DNA from: Tistrella mobilis
GTDB taxonomy: Bacteria; Pseudomonadota; Alphaproteobacteria; Tistrellales; Tistrellaceae
Direction: 5' to 3'
Assembly: GCF_039634785.1 (NCBI RefSeq)
Contig: NZ_JBBIAB010000018.1
Coordinates: 34,334 to 98,333, forward strand
DNA length: 64,000 bases
Part shown: positions 17,888 to 26,367 of the stretch, piece after piece
Numbering within the stretch: the stretch's first letter is position 1
How the letters are laid out: each line of letters begins with the position of its first letter
The notes under the pieces: model-generated
The model's database searches: none
What the model was told of the DNA's origin: nothing
Seen by the model: the letters and a program-made list of their open reading frames with translations, nothing else
Made by a program: the position numbers and the translations under genes

Positions 17888-19081
17888 TCAGTTCATCAGC
17901 TCGACGGCCATGGCGGTCGCTTCGCCGCCGCCGATGCACAGGCTGGCCACGCCACGGGTCATGCCGTTGCGCTTCAGGCCGTTGAGCAGGGTCACCAGGA
18001 TGCGCGCGCCCGAGGCCCCGATCGGGTGGCCCAGGGCGCAGGCGCCACCATAGATGTTCACCCGCTCGTGGTCGAGATCCAGCTCCTTCATCGCCGCCAT
18101 GGTGACGACCGCGAAGGCCTCGTTGATCTCGTAGAGGTCGACATCCTTCGCCGACCAGCCGGTCCTGGCGAAGAGCTTGTTCATGGCACCGATCGGCGCG
18201 GTGGTGAACCAGGCCGGCTCCTGGGCATGGGTCGCATGGCCGAGGATCCGGGCGAGCGGGGTCAGGCCGCGACGCTCGGCTTCCGAGGCCCGCATCAGCA
18301 CCAGCGCCGCGGCCCCGTCGGAAATCGACGACGAATTCGCGGCCGTCACCGTGCCGTCCTTGGCGAAGGCCGGGCGCAGGGTCGGGATCTTGTCGAGATT
18401 GGCCTTGCGCGGCTGCTCGTCGATGCCGATCTCGACCGTGCCGCCGCGGGTCTTGACGCTGACCGGGGTGATCTCGACCGCGGCGCTGCCGTCCTCGCCC
18501 GCCTTCTGGGCGCGCTTCAGCGAGGTGATCGCGAAGTCGTCCTGCGATTCGCGGGTGAACTGGTAATGGCGGGCGGTGTCCTCGGCGAAGGTGCCCATCA
18601 GGCGGCCCTTGTCGTAGGCATCCTCCAGCCCGTCCAGGAACATGTGATCCATCACCCGGCCATGGCCCATGCGATAGCCGCCACGGGCCTTGTCGAGCAG
18701 ATAGGGGGCGTTGGTCATGCTCTCCATGCCGCCGGCCACCATCACGGTGTTGGACCCGGCCAGCAGCTGGTCATGGGCGAACATGGCGGCCTTCATGCCC
18801 GAGCCGCACATCTTGTTGATGGTGGTGCAGCCGGCATCCAGCGGCAGGCCGGCGCCGAGCGAGGCCTGACGGGCGGGCGCCTGGCCCTGGCCGGCGGGCA
18901 GCACGCAGCCCATCACCACTTCCTCGACATCGGCGGCATCGACGCCGGCGCGGGTCAGGGCCGCGCGGATCGCCGCGGCACCCAGTTCGGAAGCGGTCAG
19001 GTCCTTAAGCTCGCCCTGGAAGCCGCCCATGGGCGTGCGGGCGGCGCCGACGATGACGATCGGATCGGTGGCGGTGGTCAT
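17888..19081 (-). CDS. Acetyl-CoA C-acyltransferase (thiolase)
   Basis: Protein of 397 aa, the length of biosynthetic-type acetoacetyl-CoA thiolases. The nucleophile C92 lies in [12 protein letters not shown], the His motif in [14 protein letters not shown], and the C-terminal Cys motif in [15 protein letters not shown]. It condenses two acetyl-CoA or cleaves acetoacetyl-CoA. In this cluster it can turn the acetoacetate arm of leucine breakdown, once activated to acetoacetyl-CoA, into acetyl-CoA. It lies 95 bp after ivd. A CoA-transferase or acetoacetyl-CoA synthetase is not in the window. Confidence 0.9.
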   Translation of the reverse strand: MTTATDPIVIVGAARTPMGGFQGELKDLTASELGAAAIRAALTRAGVDAADVEEVVMGCVLPAGQGQAPARQASLGAGLPLDAGCTTINKMCGSGMKAAMFAHDQLLAGSNTVMVAGGMESMTNAPYLLDKARGGYRMGHGRVMDHMFLDGLEDAYDKGRLMGTFAEDTARHYQFTRESQDDFAITSLKRAQKAGEDGSAAVEITPVSVKTRGGTVEIGIDEQPRKANLDKIPTLRPAFAKDGTVTAANSSSISDGAAALVLMRASEAERRGLTPLARILGHATHAQEPAWFTTAPIGAMNKLFARTGWSAKDVDLYEINEAFAVVTMAAMKELDLDHERVNIYGGACALGHPIGASGARILVTLLNGLKRNGMTRGVASLCIGGGEATAMAVELMN

Positions 19082-19176
19082 GACGTCTGCTCTCCTCGAT
19101 CTCTCTTATCGCGGGCCCCTGCACGGGCAGCGCGCCCCGCCGGCCGTCATCGGCCGGCGCGGGCTGCCCCCATCGG

Positions 19177-20346
19177 TCACGCCGTCTCGCCGAACAGCTC
19201 GCGGCCGATCAGCATGCGGCGGATCTCGGACGTGCCGGCGCCGATCTCGTAGAGCTTGGCGTCGCGCAGCAGGCGCCCCGTGGGATAATCGTTGATATAG
19301 CCGTTGCCGCCCAGGGCCTGGATCGCTTCCAGCGCCATCCAGGTCGCCTTTTCCGCCGCGTAGAGGATGGCGCCGGCGGCATCCTTGCGCGTGGTCTCAC
19401 CCCGGTCGCAGGCTTTGGCCACAGAGTAGACATAGGCGCGGGTGGCGCTCAGCGTCACATACATGTCCGCGAGCTTGCCCTGCATCAGCTGGAATTCGCC
19501 GATCGGGCGGCCGAACTGCTTGCGCTCGTGGACATAGGGCAGCACCACGTCCATGCAGGACTGCATGATGCCGAGCGGGCCGGCGGCCAGCACCGCGCGC
19601 TCGTAGTCGAGCCCGCTCATCAGCACATGGACGCCCTTGTTCACGCCGCCCAGCACGTTCTCTTCCGGCACCTCGCAATCCTCGAACACCAGCTCGCCGG
19701 TGTTGGAGCCGCGCATGCCCAGCTTGTCGAGCTTCTGGGCGACCGAGAAGCCCTTGAAGCCCTTCTCGATCAGGAAGGCGGTGATGCCGCGCGGGCCCGC
19801 TTCCGGATCGGTCTTGGCATAGACCACCAGCGTGTCGGCATCGGGGCCGTTGGTGATCCACATCTTGGTGCCGTTCAGGACGTAGCGGTCGCCCTTCTTC
19901 TCGGCCTTCAGCCGCATCGAGACGACGTCGGAGCCGGCGCCGGGCTCGCTCATCGCCAGCGCCCCCACATGATCGCCCGAGATCAGCTTGGGCAGATAGC
20001 GCCGCTTCTGTTCTTCATTGCCGTTGCGGCTGATCTGGTTGACGCAGAGATTGCTGTGCGCACCGTAAGAAAGACCCACCGAGGCCGAGCCGCGGCTGAT
20101 CTCTTCCATCGCGATCACATGTTCCAGATAGCCGAGACCGGTGCCGCCGTATTCCTCTTCGGCGGTCATGCCGAGCAGGCCCAGATCGCCCATCTTCTTC
20201 CACAGGTCGGCCGGGAAGTCGTTGGTCTGGTCGATCTCCGCCGCGCGCGGCGCGATCTCCTGGGCCGAGAAGCTGGTCACGGTCTGACGCAGCATGTCGG
20301 CGGTCTCGCCCAGATCGAAGTTCAGCGTCGGATAGTTCGACAGCAT
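19177..20346 (-). CDS. ivd: Isovaleryl-CoA dehydrogenase
   Basis: Protein of 389 aa. It has the acyl-CoA dehydrogenase motifs [16 protein letters not shown] and [14 protein letters not shown]. The catalytic base is shifted as in IVD: E249 in [16 protein letters not shown], while the usual C-terminal Glu position reads [12 protein letters not shown]. It oxidises isovaleryl-CoA to 3-methylcrotonyl-CoA, the substrate of the MCC genes downstream. The start at 20346 was chosen because it opens [14 protein letters not shown] and has GGGAG upstream; the extra 15 codons to 20391 look non-coding. Confidence 0.95.
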   Translation of the reverse strand: MLSNYPTLNFDLGETADMLRQTVTSFSAQEIAPRAAEIDQTNDFPADLWKKMGDLGLLGMTAEEEYGGTGLGYLEHVIAMEEISRGSASVGLSYGAHSNLCVNQISRNGNEEQKRRYLPKLISGDHVGALAMSEPGAGSDVVSMRLKAEKKGDRYVLNGTKMWITNGPDADTLVVYAKTDPEAGPRGITAFLIEKGFKGFSVAQKLDKLGMRGSNTGELVFEDCEVPEENVLGGVNKGVHVLMSGLDYERAVLAAGPLGIMQSCMDVVLPYVHERKQFGRPIGEFQLMQGKLADMYVTLSATRAYVYSVAKACDRGETTRKDAAGAILYAAEKATWMALEAIQALGGNGYINDYPTGRLLRDAKLYEIGAGTSEIRRMLIGRELFGETA

Positions 20347-20403
20347 CTGGATCGTCTCCCTTGGATCCCGACCGGGCGCCCTGGGCGGCACGGAAGGGGT
20401 GAC

Positions 20404-20892
20404 TCAGGCTTCGCCAACCTCGATCAGCGTCGATTGAGAGGCGGCGCAGAAAACCGGCCGGCCGTCGCGATCGCCGAACACGTCGCATTGCGCGACCGAC
20501 AGCGTCCGCCCCGACCGGAGCACCCGGGCACGCGCGATCAGCTTGCGGCCGACCGCCGGCGCCATCAGGTTCAGCTTGTATTCGACCGTCAGCACGCGGG
20601 TCTGGGGCCGCATCAGGGTATGGCAGGCATAGCCGCAGGCACTGTCGGCAACCGCGCCGACGATGCCGCCGTGATAGAAACCGTCCTGCTGGGTCACCAT
20701 CTCGGACCAGGGCAGCTCGATCTCGCAGATCCCCGGGGCACAGACGGTCATGACCGCACCGATGGTGCGCATGATCGCCTGCGCGTCGAAGCTCGCCCGG
20801 ACGCGTGCCTCGAAATCGGGATCCTGGACCCGGAACTCCGGCAGCTCATGTGCCGGCAAAAGGCGCTCGGCCTCGGCCAGGGTGATGGTCAT
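20404..20892 (-). CDS. PaaI-type hotdog-fold acyl-CoA thioesterase
   Basis: Protein of 162 aa. The hotdog helix motif FYHGGIVGAVADSACGYA at about 72-89 and the following strand VLTVEYKLNLMAPAVGRKL fit PaaI/YbgC-like thioesterases. It would release free CoA from a stalled or aromatic acyl-CoA in the cytoplasm. It is the first gene of the leucine run, 57 bp before ivd, so it may relieve CoA trapping in that pathway. The acyl chain it accepts is unknown. Confidence 0.8.
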   Translation of the reverse strand: MTITLAEAERLLPAHELPEFRVQDPDFEARVRASFDAQAIMRTIGAVMTVCAPGICEIELPWSEMVTQQDGFYHGGIVGAVADSACGYACHTLMRPQTRVLTVEYKLNLMAPAVGRKLIARARVLRSGRTLSVAQCDVFGDRDGRPVFCAASQSTLIEVGEA

Positions 20893-21248
20893 GGGCGGTC
20901 ACTCCCTCTTCCCTCGGGATCGTTCCGACATGCCCGGCCGGCACCCGCTGGTGCGGCCGCGTGTTCCCGGCATGAAAGGTCGTGTCCATCGAGGCTTCCC
21001 GGGCCTCCGTCTTAAGGTGCGGCAGCTCCGGTTCGGGTCGAACCATAGCAGTGGCTCGCCCATAGACGAAATTGTATCTTTTCATGCGACGCATCGATAG
21101 CGTCTATATGTATGGCCCTCGCCGGGCGGGCGTGTCCACGCCCTTGGCCGCCGCCTCAATGGCGGCTGGGGGAGGCTCGCGCCTCCCCGAGCTGGTTGGC
21201 GGGGCCTGATCATGCCATCGCAGTGGCAGCTTCCATCGGACGGGTAGC
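20893..21248. promoter_or_regulatory. Divergent promoter region of the leucine cluster and lysR-type gene
   Basis: This 356-bp spacer must hold the promoters for the minus-strand cluster and the plus-strand regulator. It has an AT-richer core at 21061-21112 with ATAGACG (21062-21068) facing CGTCTAT (21101-21107), GACGC facing GCGTC (21088-21104), and ATAG-CGT-CTAT (21097-21107). A GGGGAGGC-TCGC-GCCTCCCC hairpin lies at 21169-21188 in the regulator's leader. Dyads of this kind are usual LysR targets. No ACGT-type palindrome like that before fadL is present. Confidence 0.5.
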
Positions 21249-22154
21249 GTGGACCTGTATCAGATCCGGTATTTTCTGGCGGTGGCGGAGACCGGCAGCT
21301 TTACCAAGGCGGCGGAGCGGGTGTTCGTGACCCAGCCGACCCTGTCGGCCGGCATCCGCAAGCTCGAGGACGGGCTCGGCACGCCGCTCTTCATCCGCCG
21401 GGCGCGGCGGGTGGAGTTGACCGAGGCGGGGCAGCGGTTTCAGCCCCATGCGCGGGTGATCCTGCAGGAGGCGGCGATCGCCGAGCAGGCGGCGCGGCGC
21501 GGTGCCGATCGGCAGGGTTTCCGGCTGGGCGTGCTCAAGACCCTGCCGGTAGAGCGGATCGCGGCCCTGCTCACCCAGTTCGCCGACGGCCAGCGCGATG
21601 TCGATGTCGATCTGTTCGAGGGCACGGTGCCCGAGATCGACGAAGCGCTCACCGCCGGCCGGATCGATGCCGCCATCACCCGCATCGCCGACGATGCCGA
21701 CCGCGCCCAGGCGGCGCCCCTGTTCCGCGACCGCTATCGCATCGCCGTGTCGGAGCGCAACCCGCTCGCCCGGCGCAGCCAGCTGCGCATCCCCGAACTC
21801 GACGGCCTGCCCTTCATCCTCAGGCGGCATTGCGAGCTGATGGGCGACATCCGGCGCAATTTCCTGGCCGGCGGCGCCCGTCCGCGCATCGTCCACCGCT
21901 CCACCCAGGATGAATGGACCGTGGCCCTGGTCGCCGCCGATCTGGGGCTCGCTTTGATGCCGCAGAGCTTCGAGCGGCCGGGCATCGCCATGATCCCGAT
22001 CATCGATTACGAGCCGACCCGGCTGATCGGCCTGGCCTGGCATGGCGCGCCCGACGAGGCGACCACCCTGTTCCGTGCCTTCGCCGCCTCTCACGACTGG
22101 CATGCCGGCAGCTCGGCGCCGGTGCCGCAGGTGGCCGCCGGGTGGATGCGCTGA
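21249..22154 (+). CDS. LysR-family transcriptional regulator
   Basis: Protein of 301 aa. The N-terminal helix-turn-helix MDLYQIRYFLAVAETGSFTKAAERVFVTQPTLSAGIRKLEDGLGTPLF is typical, followed by a periplasmic-binding-protein-like effector domain from about 90. By family it is a tetrameric activator or repressor responding to a small metabolite. It starts with GTG and is divergent from the thioesterase-ivd-mcc cluster, the standard arrangement for a LysR regulator and its targets. Control of leucine/isovalerate breakdown is therefore the leading guess. It would differ from the MerR-type LiuR control known for ivd clusters in other proteobacteria. Confidence 0.85.
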   Translation: MDLYQIRYFLAVAETGSFTKAAERVFVTQPTLSAGIRKLEDGLGTPLFIRRARRVELTEAGQRFQPHARVILQEAAIAEQAARRGADRQGFRLGVLKTLPVERIAALLTQFADGQRDVDVDLFEGTVPEIDEALTAGRIDAAITRIADDADRAQAAPLFRDRYRIAVSERNPLARRSQLRIPELDGLPFILRRHCELMGDIRRNFLAGGARPRIVHRSTQDEWTVALVAADLGLALMPQSFERPGIAMIPIIDYEPTRLIGLAWHGAPDEATTLFRAFAASHDWHAGSSAPVPQVAAGWMR

Positions 22155-22175
22155 CGCCCCCACCCGGCATGCCGG

Positions 22176-22505
22176 TCATTCAGTGATCGTATAGGTGCCG
22201 AGGTCGCAGAGATTCTGCGTGTCTTCCAGCGGTTCCAGATCGCCGCCGCCGAATTCGAACCGCATGTCGTATTTGCAGACATTGCGATCGTCCTTGAAGC
22301 GGATGGTCTTCTGCTTGCCGGGCTGGATCACCCCGTCGCCCAGCATGTCTTCCTCCCAGTCGTCCTCGCCCACCGGCGAGGTGTAGAACGCCTCCACCAC
22401 CGACTTCGTCTTGTTCACAATCGTCAGAGAGAAGGTGTTGGCGGCTGCCGTCCCGCTCCAGGCGGTCAGGGCCATCAGCGCCGCAATGCGCAGCACGGTC
22501 TTCAT
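22176..22505 (-). CDS. Small secreted protein of unknown function
   Basis: Protein of 109 aa with a clear signal peptide (MKTVLRIAALMALTAWSGTAAA, cleavage near 21-22). The mature part is acidic and probably beta-rich, starting FSLTIVNKTKSVVEAFYTSP. It has two Cys (in NVCKYD and NLCDLG) that could form a disulfide. Similar short proteins occur in alphaproteobacteria without a known role. It is convergent with the LysR gene (21-bp gap holding the palindrome CCGGCATGCCGG) and lies 68 bp downstream of the AraC-type gene on the same strand. Confidence 0.7.
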   Translation of the reverse strand: MKTVLRIAALMALTAWSGTAAANTFSLTIVNKTKSVVEAFYTSPVGEDDWEEDMLGDGVIQPGKQKTIRFKDDRNVCKYDMRFEFGGGDLEPLEDTQNLCDLGTYTITE

Positions 22506-22573
22506 GTCGTCCTCGATTCTGTCTCACGAGGTTTCGGAACGCGGCGCCGATATGCGGTGCCGCATGCCGCACG

Positions 22574-23584
22574 TTACAGCCTTGGCCCACCGGCCGCCAT
22601 CCCGCGATTTTCAAGGCCGTTTCCGAAACGTGACCGGTATGCCTCAGGCGTCACGCCCAGCCGTCTGAGAAAGGCGCGGCGCATCCGCTCGTCATCGCCG
22701 AAACCGCTGCGGACCGCCACGGATTTGATCGAGGCGGCCCCCGCCTCCAGCGCCCGGCGGGCCGCATCCAGCCGCATGCCCTCCACCCAGCGCGCCGGCG
22801 TTTCGCCCACTTCCGCAAGGAAGGCGCGCGAAAAGGCCCTGAGGCTCATCCCCGCCCGTTCGGCAAGCGCCGGCACCGTCAGGTCGGCGGCCGGATCGGC
22901 GGTCGCCTGGATGCGCAGCTGCAGGAAGCCGCCTTCGGGCGCGGTCACCGGCTCGGGCACCAGCGGGCTGAACTGCGACTGGCCGCCCGGCCGGCGCAGG
23001 AACACCACCAGCTGGCGCGCCACCGCCCGGGCCAGGGCCTGGCCTTCATCCGCCTCCACCAGCGCCAGCGCCAGATCGATGCCGGCGGTGATGCCGGCCG
23101 AGGTCCAGACCGGCCCGTCCTGCACCCAGATCTGATCGGGTTCCAGCTGCACCGCCGGGAAGCGCCGCCGGAACTCCGCCGTCCGGCACCAGTGGGTGGT
23201 GGCGCGGCGCCCCTCCAGCAGGCCGGCCGCCGCCAGCAGCAACGCGCCAGAACAGACCGAGGCCACCCGCTCCGCCCGTCCCGCCCCGGTTTTCAGCAGG
23301 TCGAGGAAATCCGCATCCCGGCCGGCGGCATTCACCCCGTCGCCGCCGGCAACGACCAGGGTATGCGGCCGGGCCTCTCTCAGCACCGCGGCCGGCTCTG
23401 CCAGCAGCTGCATGCCCGATGTGGTCTCGACCGCCCCGCCCGCCCCCGCCGCATGGCGCAGCCGATAGGGCGCCGCCCGCCCGCCCAGCCGGGCCAGATC
23501 ATTGGCGGTCGCAAAAACCTGGAAGGGGCCGGTCACGTCCAGAAGCTGGGCGCCGGGGAAGCTCAGGAACAGGATCTCGCGCAT
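22574..23584 (-). CDS. GlxA-type AraC-family regulator with DJ-1/PfpI domain
   Basis: Protein of 336 aa. Residues 1 to about 190 form a DJ-1/PfpI (GATase1-like) domain with C111 in SVCSGALLLAAAGLLEGRRATTHW. About 225-325 is an AraC-type double helix-turn-helix (VPALAERAGMSLRAFSRAFLAEVGETPARWVEGMRL; SVAVRSGFGDDERMRRAFLRRLGVTPEAYRSRF). It should bind DNA and sense a small ligand. It is divergent from a gene whose product has the same DJ-1 fold (23719), so that gene is its likely target. GGAGG precedes the start at 23584. Confidence 0.88.
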   Translation of the reverse strand: MREILFLSFPGAQLLDVTGPFQVFATANDLARLGGRAAPYRLRHAAGAGGAVETTSGMQLLAEPAAVLREARPHTLVVAGGDGVNAAGRDADFLDLLKTGAGRAERVASVCSGALLLAAAGLLEGRRATTHWCRTAEFRRRFPAVQLEPDQIWVQDGPVWTSAGITAGIDLALALVEADEGQALARAVARQLVVFLRRPGGQSQFSPLVPEPVTAPEGGFLQLRIQATADPAADLTVPALAERAGMSLRAFSRAFLAEVGETPARWVEGMRLDAARRALEAGAASIKSVAVRSGFGDDERMRRAFLRRLGVTPEAYRSRFGNGLENRGMAAGGPRL

Positions 23585-23650
23585 CGGCGCCCTCCGCGAA
23601 CAGGCCGTCGACCGAGCTTACACCATGTCCATGCCGAAAAGGAGGAGTTG

Positions 23651-23722
23651 ATGACCTTTCGGCCAGGGCGCCGCCGCGGCAGCATGGCGGCACCCGTCCC
23701 TGAAGGAGTGCCCCGTCCATGA
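23651..23722 (+). CDS. Possible 23-aa leader peptide coupled to the downstream gene
   Basis: An ATG at 23651 follows the strong Shine-Dalgarno GGAGGAG by a few bases and opens 23 codons, MTFRPGRRRGSMAAPVPEGV followed by PRP. It stops with the TGA at 23720-23722, which overlaps the ATG of the isonitrile-hydratase-like gene as ATGA. A better ribosome site than the main gene's, plus the overlap, suggests translational coupling. It is short, so chance cannot be excluded. Confidence 0.45.
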   Translation: MTFRPGRRRGSMAAPVPEGVPRP

Positions 23723-24417
23723 CCGACACCGCCATCCGCCGCCGCGCCGGGCTGCTGATCTTCCCCGGCCTTACCGCCCTCGACATGATCGGCCCGTGGG
23801 AGGTGTTTCTGCGCCTGCCCGGCTGGGCGCCGGTCGCCATCGGGCTCGACGATCAGCCGATCGCGGCCGATGGCCGGCTGATGATCACGCCGCAGGCCAC
23901 CATCGCCGACTGCCCGCCGCTCGACCTGCTGATCGTGCCCGGCGGCGGCGGCGTCGATGCCCTGCTCGACCGCCCGGATGTGCTGGATTTCGTCCGCAGC
24001 CGCGCCGGGGCGGCGGAATTCGGCGTGGCCTCGGTCTGCACCGGCGCGCTGGTGCTGGGGGCGGCCGGGCTGCTGCGCGGCAGGCGTGCCGCCACCCACT
24101 GGGCCTCGCGCCCGCTGCTGGCGGCGCTGGGTGCCGAACCCTCGGCCGATCGGGTGGTGATCGACGGGCCGGTCGCCACCGGCGGCGGCGTCACCGCCGG
24201 CATCGACATCGCCCTCGCCCTCGCCGCCCGGATCGCCGGCCCCGACATCGCCGCCGCCGCCGAGCTTGCCATCGAATACGCGCCGGAACCGCCGATGGGC
24301 GCCGGCCGGCCGGAACTGGCCCCGCCCGCCGTGCTGGCCATGGTCGAGACCGCTTTCGCCGACCGGATCGCCGCCCGGCGCCGGCTGGTGGAGGCTGCGG
24401 CCGCCCGCCTCTCCTGA
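23719..24417 (+). CDS. DJ-1/PfpI-family protein, isonitrile hydratase-like
   Basis: Protein of 232 aa, the length of isonitrile hydratase InhA, without a DNA-binding domain. D22 (ALDMIGPWEVF), C107 and T108 (SVCTGALVLGAAGLL) match the residues reported as important in InhA. By family it would hydrate an isonitrile to an N-formamide, but other DJ-1 activities are possible. It is divergent from the GlxA-type regulator with a 134-bp gap and followed after 111 bp by an MFS exporter gene on the same strand, which could make a small detoxification unit. Confidence 0.7.
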   Translation: MTDTAIRRRAGLLIFPGLTALDMIGPWEVFLRLPGWAPVAIGLDDQPIAADGRLMITPQATIADCPPLDLLIVPGGGGVDALLDRPDVLDFVRSRAGAAEFGVASVCTGALVLGAAGLLRGRRAATHWASRPLLAALGAEPSADRVVIDGPVATGGGVTAGIDIALALAARIAGPDIAAAAELAIEYAPEPPMGAGRPELAPPAVLAMVETAFADRIAARRRLVEAAAARLS

Positions 24418-24528
24418 ACCCACGTCTCACCTGAACATCGGCCGGCGGCTTGTCGGCCGGGGATGGCTGCGGCTATCGTCGGGGGCCCCGGCGGGATCGC
24501 CCCGCCGGACCTCATCGCCGGAGCCCCG

Positions 24529-25713
24529 ATGCCGCCCTCCCCCGACCGCGCCGCCAGCTGGGCCTTCTGGATCGTGATCGGCGCCGTGATCGTCGGCCAG
24601 GGCGCCGGGACGATCCATCTGCCGTCGCTGGCGGCCCTCGCCGCCGATCTGGGCACCGATACCGCCACCGCCCAGCTGACCCTCGCCATCTGCCTGATCG
24701 GCAATGGCGCCGGCCAGCTGCTCTACGGCCCGATCGCCGACCGCGCAGGCCGGCGGCCGGCGCTGCTCATCGGCCTGGGCCTGCTGACGCTCGGCTCGGT
24801 CGGCGCCACCTTCGCCGCCGATGCCGGCCAGCTGCTCGTCTGCCGCTTCATCCAGGGCCTGGGGGCCGCCGCCGGGCCGGTGGTCGGCCGCGGCGTGCTG
24901 CGCGATGCCGTGCCGCCCGATCGCCTGGTGGTGGCGATGTCGTCGCTGGGCCTGGCGCTGGCACTCGCCCCCGGCAGCGCCCCGGTGATCGGCGGGGTGA
25001 TCGAACGCCTGGGCGGCTGGCGGTGGAGTTTCGGCCTGATCGCCCTTGCCGCCGTCGCCGCCTGGATCACCTGCCGGCTGCATCTGCCGGAAACCCTGTC
25101 GGCCGCCGACCGCAGCCGCGCCCGCCATACCGGCGTGATTTCGGGCTATGGGGTCTTCCTGCGCATGCCGGCCTTCTGGGGCTATGGGCTGGTGCTGACC
25201 TTCACCTTCGGCGGGCTGTTCATCTTCGTGGGCCTCGCCCCGGTTCTGCTGATCGGCACGCTCGGCATCCGTGCCGATCATTACGGCTTCTGGTCGCTGC
25301 TGCCCTCTCTGGGCTTCCTGGCCGGCACCCAGGTGGTGCGCCGGGCGGGGCTGCGGCTGGGCGGCCGCCGGATGATCCGGATCGGCACGCTGGTGCTGGT
25401 CGCGGCCGGCATCGCCATGGCCGCGGCCGCGCTGCTGCTGCCGCTTTCCGCCATCGCCCTTATGGCCCCCATGGCGCTGTTCGGCGCCGGGCTCGGCATC
25501 CAGGTGCCCAATGTCATGACCCGGGCGGTGCAGCTGGAACCGATGCTGGCCGGCACCGCATCCTCTCTGCTCGGCCTGTTTCAGCTGGGCGGATCGGCGG
25601 TGATCGCGGCCACCGCCGCCCTGCTGCCCCATGACGATGCCGCCGGCCTCGGCCTCGCCCTCGCCGCCTGCGCCCTTGCCGCCCTCGCCTGTCTGAAGCT
25701 GATCCCGCGCTGA
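24529..25713 (+). CDS. MFS multidrug transporter, Bcr/CflA type
   Basis: Protein of 394 aa with about 12 predicted membrane segments and the MFS loop 2-3 signature YGPIADRAGRRPALL. Further family features are LAPGSAPVIGGVIERLGGWRWSF (segment 5 region) and VPNVMTRAVQLEPMLAGTASSLLGLFQ. By family it exports drugs or metabolites by proton antiport across the inner membrane. The start at 24529 has GGAG upstream; the longer frame from 24463 reads as intergenic. Its neighbour, the isonitrile-hydratase-like gene, hints at export of a toxic small molecule. The substrate is not predictable. Confidence 0.85.
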   Translation: MPPSPDRAASWAFWIVIGAVIVGQGAGTIHLPSLAALAADLGTDTATAQLTLAICLIGNGAGQLLYGPIADRAGRRPALLIGLGLLTLGSVGATFAADAGQLLVCRFIQGLGAAAGPVVGRGVLRDAVPPDRLVVAMSSLGLALALAPGSAPVIGGVIERLGGWRWSFGLIALAAVAAWITCRLHLPETLSAADRSRARHTGVISGYGVFLRMPAFWGYGLVLTFTFGGLFIFVGLAPVLLIGTLGIRADHYGFWSLLPSLGFLAGTQVVRRAGLRLGGRRMIRIGTLVLVAAGIAMAAAALLLPLSAIALMAPMALFGAGLGIQVPNVMTRAVQLEPMLAGTASSLLGLFQLGGSAVIAATAALLPHDDAAGLGLALAACALAALACLKLIPR

Positions 25714-25721
25714 GACATGGC

Positions 25722-25740
25722 ATTGAGAATCAGTCGCAAT
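25722..25740. promoter_or_regulatory. Fur-type iron box before the fecI-type gene
   Basis: ATTGAGAATCAGTCGCAAT is a 19-bp palindrome with seven of nine pairs matched and closely resembles Fur boxes (GAGAATCATTCTC type). It lies 24 bp before the sigma factor start and 9 bp after the exporter stop. Iron repression of the signalling operon is the natural reading. In alphaproteobacteria Irr, RirA or Mur could be the binder instead. Confidence 0.65.
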
Positions 25741-25763
25741 ATGGCTGCAAGTCGTGCTATGGG

Positions 25764-26312
25764 ATGCCGATCGTCCTTCTTGCCACAGGCTTCGGCTTGG
25801 ATCAGAACCCCGACCGGCTCGACACCTTTCTGGCCCATCGCGGCGCGCTGGTCAGCTATGCCACGCGCATCGTCGGCGAGCGCGCCGATGCCGAGGATGT
25901 CGTCCAGGATGCCTATCTGCGCTTCGAGGCGGCCGAGCCCGAGCGGCGGCTCGACGAGCCCCGCGCCTATCTGTTCCGGATCGTCCGCAATCTGGCGCTG
26001 GATCTGCGCCGGCGCATCGGCCGCGACCATCTGCGTCGCGCGGCGGATGCGGGCGCAGCGCTGGCCGGGCTCGCCACCGACGACCCCTCTCCCGAGACCG
26101 AGGCCGAGGCGCGATCGGATCTCCGGCGCCTGTCCGCCGCGATGGCCGAATTGCCGGCCCGCACCCGCCAGGCGCTGGAACTGCATCGCCTGCAGGGGCT
26201 GACCATCCGCGAGATCGCCGCGCGGCTCGGCATCTCCACCGGCCTTGCCCATGCCCTGGTGACCGACGGGCTGGAGCACTGCCGGCAGCGCTTGCGGGAG
26301 CGGGATCGATGA
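25764..26312 (+). CDS. FecI-type ECF RNA polymerase sigma factor
   Basis: Protein of 182 aa. Region 2 is seen in LVSYATRIVGERADAEDVVQDAYLRF at about 29-54 and DEPRAYLFRIVRNLALDLRRR. Region 4 is seen in MAELPARTRQALELHRLQGLTIREIAARLGISTGLAHALVTDGLEHCRQRL at about 125-175. It should direct RNA polymerase to the adjacent receptor gene when released by the FecR-type protein that follows. The ATG at 25764 lacks a good Shine-Dalgarno, so the true start may be an alternative codon a little downstream. Confidence 0.88.
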   Translation: MPIVLLATGFGLDQNPDRLDTFLAHRGALVSYATRIVGERADAEDVVQDAYLRFEAAEPERRLDEPRAYLFRIVRNLALDLRRRIGRDHLRRAADAGAALAGLATDDPSPETEAEARSDLRRLSAAMAELPARTRQALELHRLQGLTIREIAARLGISTGLAHALVTDGLEHCRQRLRERDR

Positions 26313-26367
26313 CCTTTCATCTGAACAGAACCGGCGCGCCGGACGTCTTCTGCTCAGGGAGCCGCAG

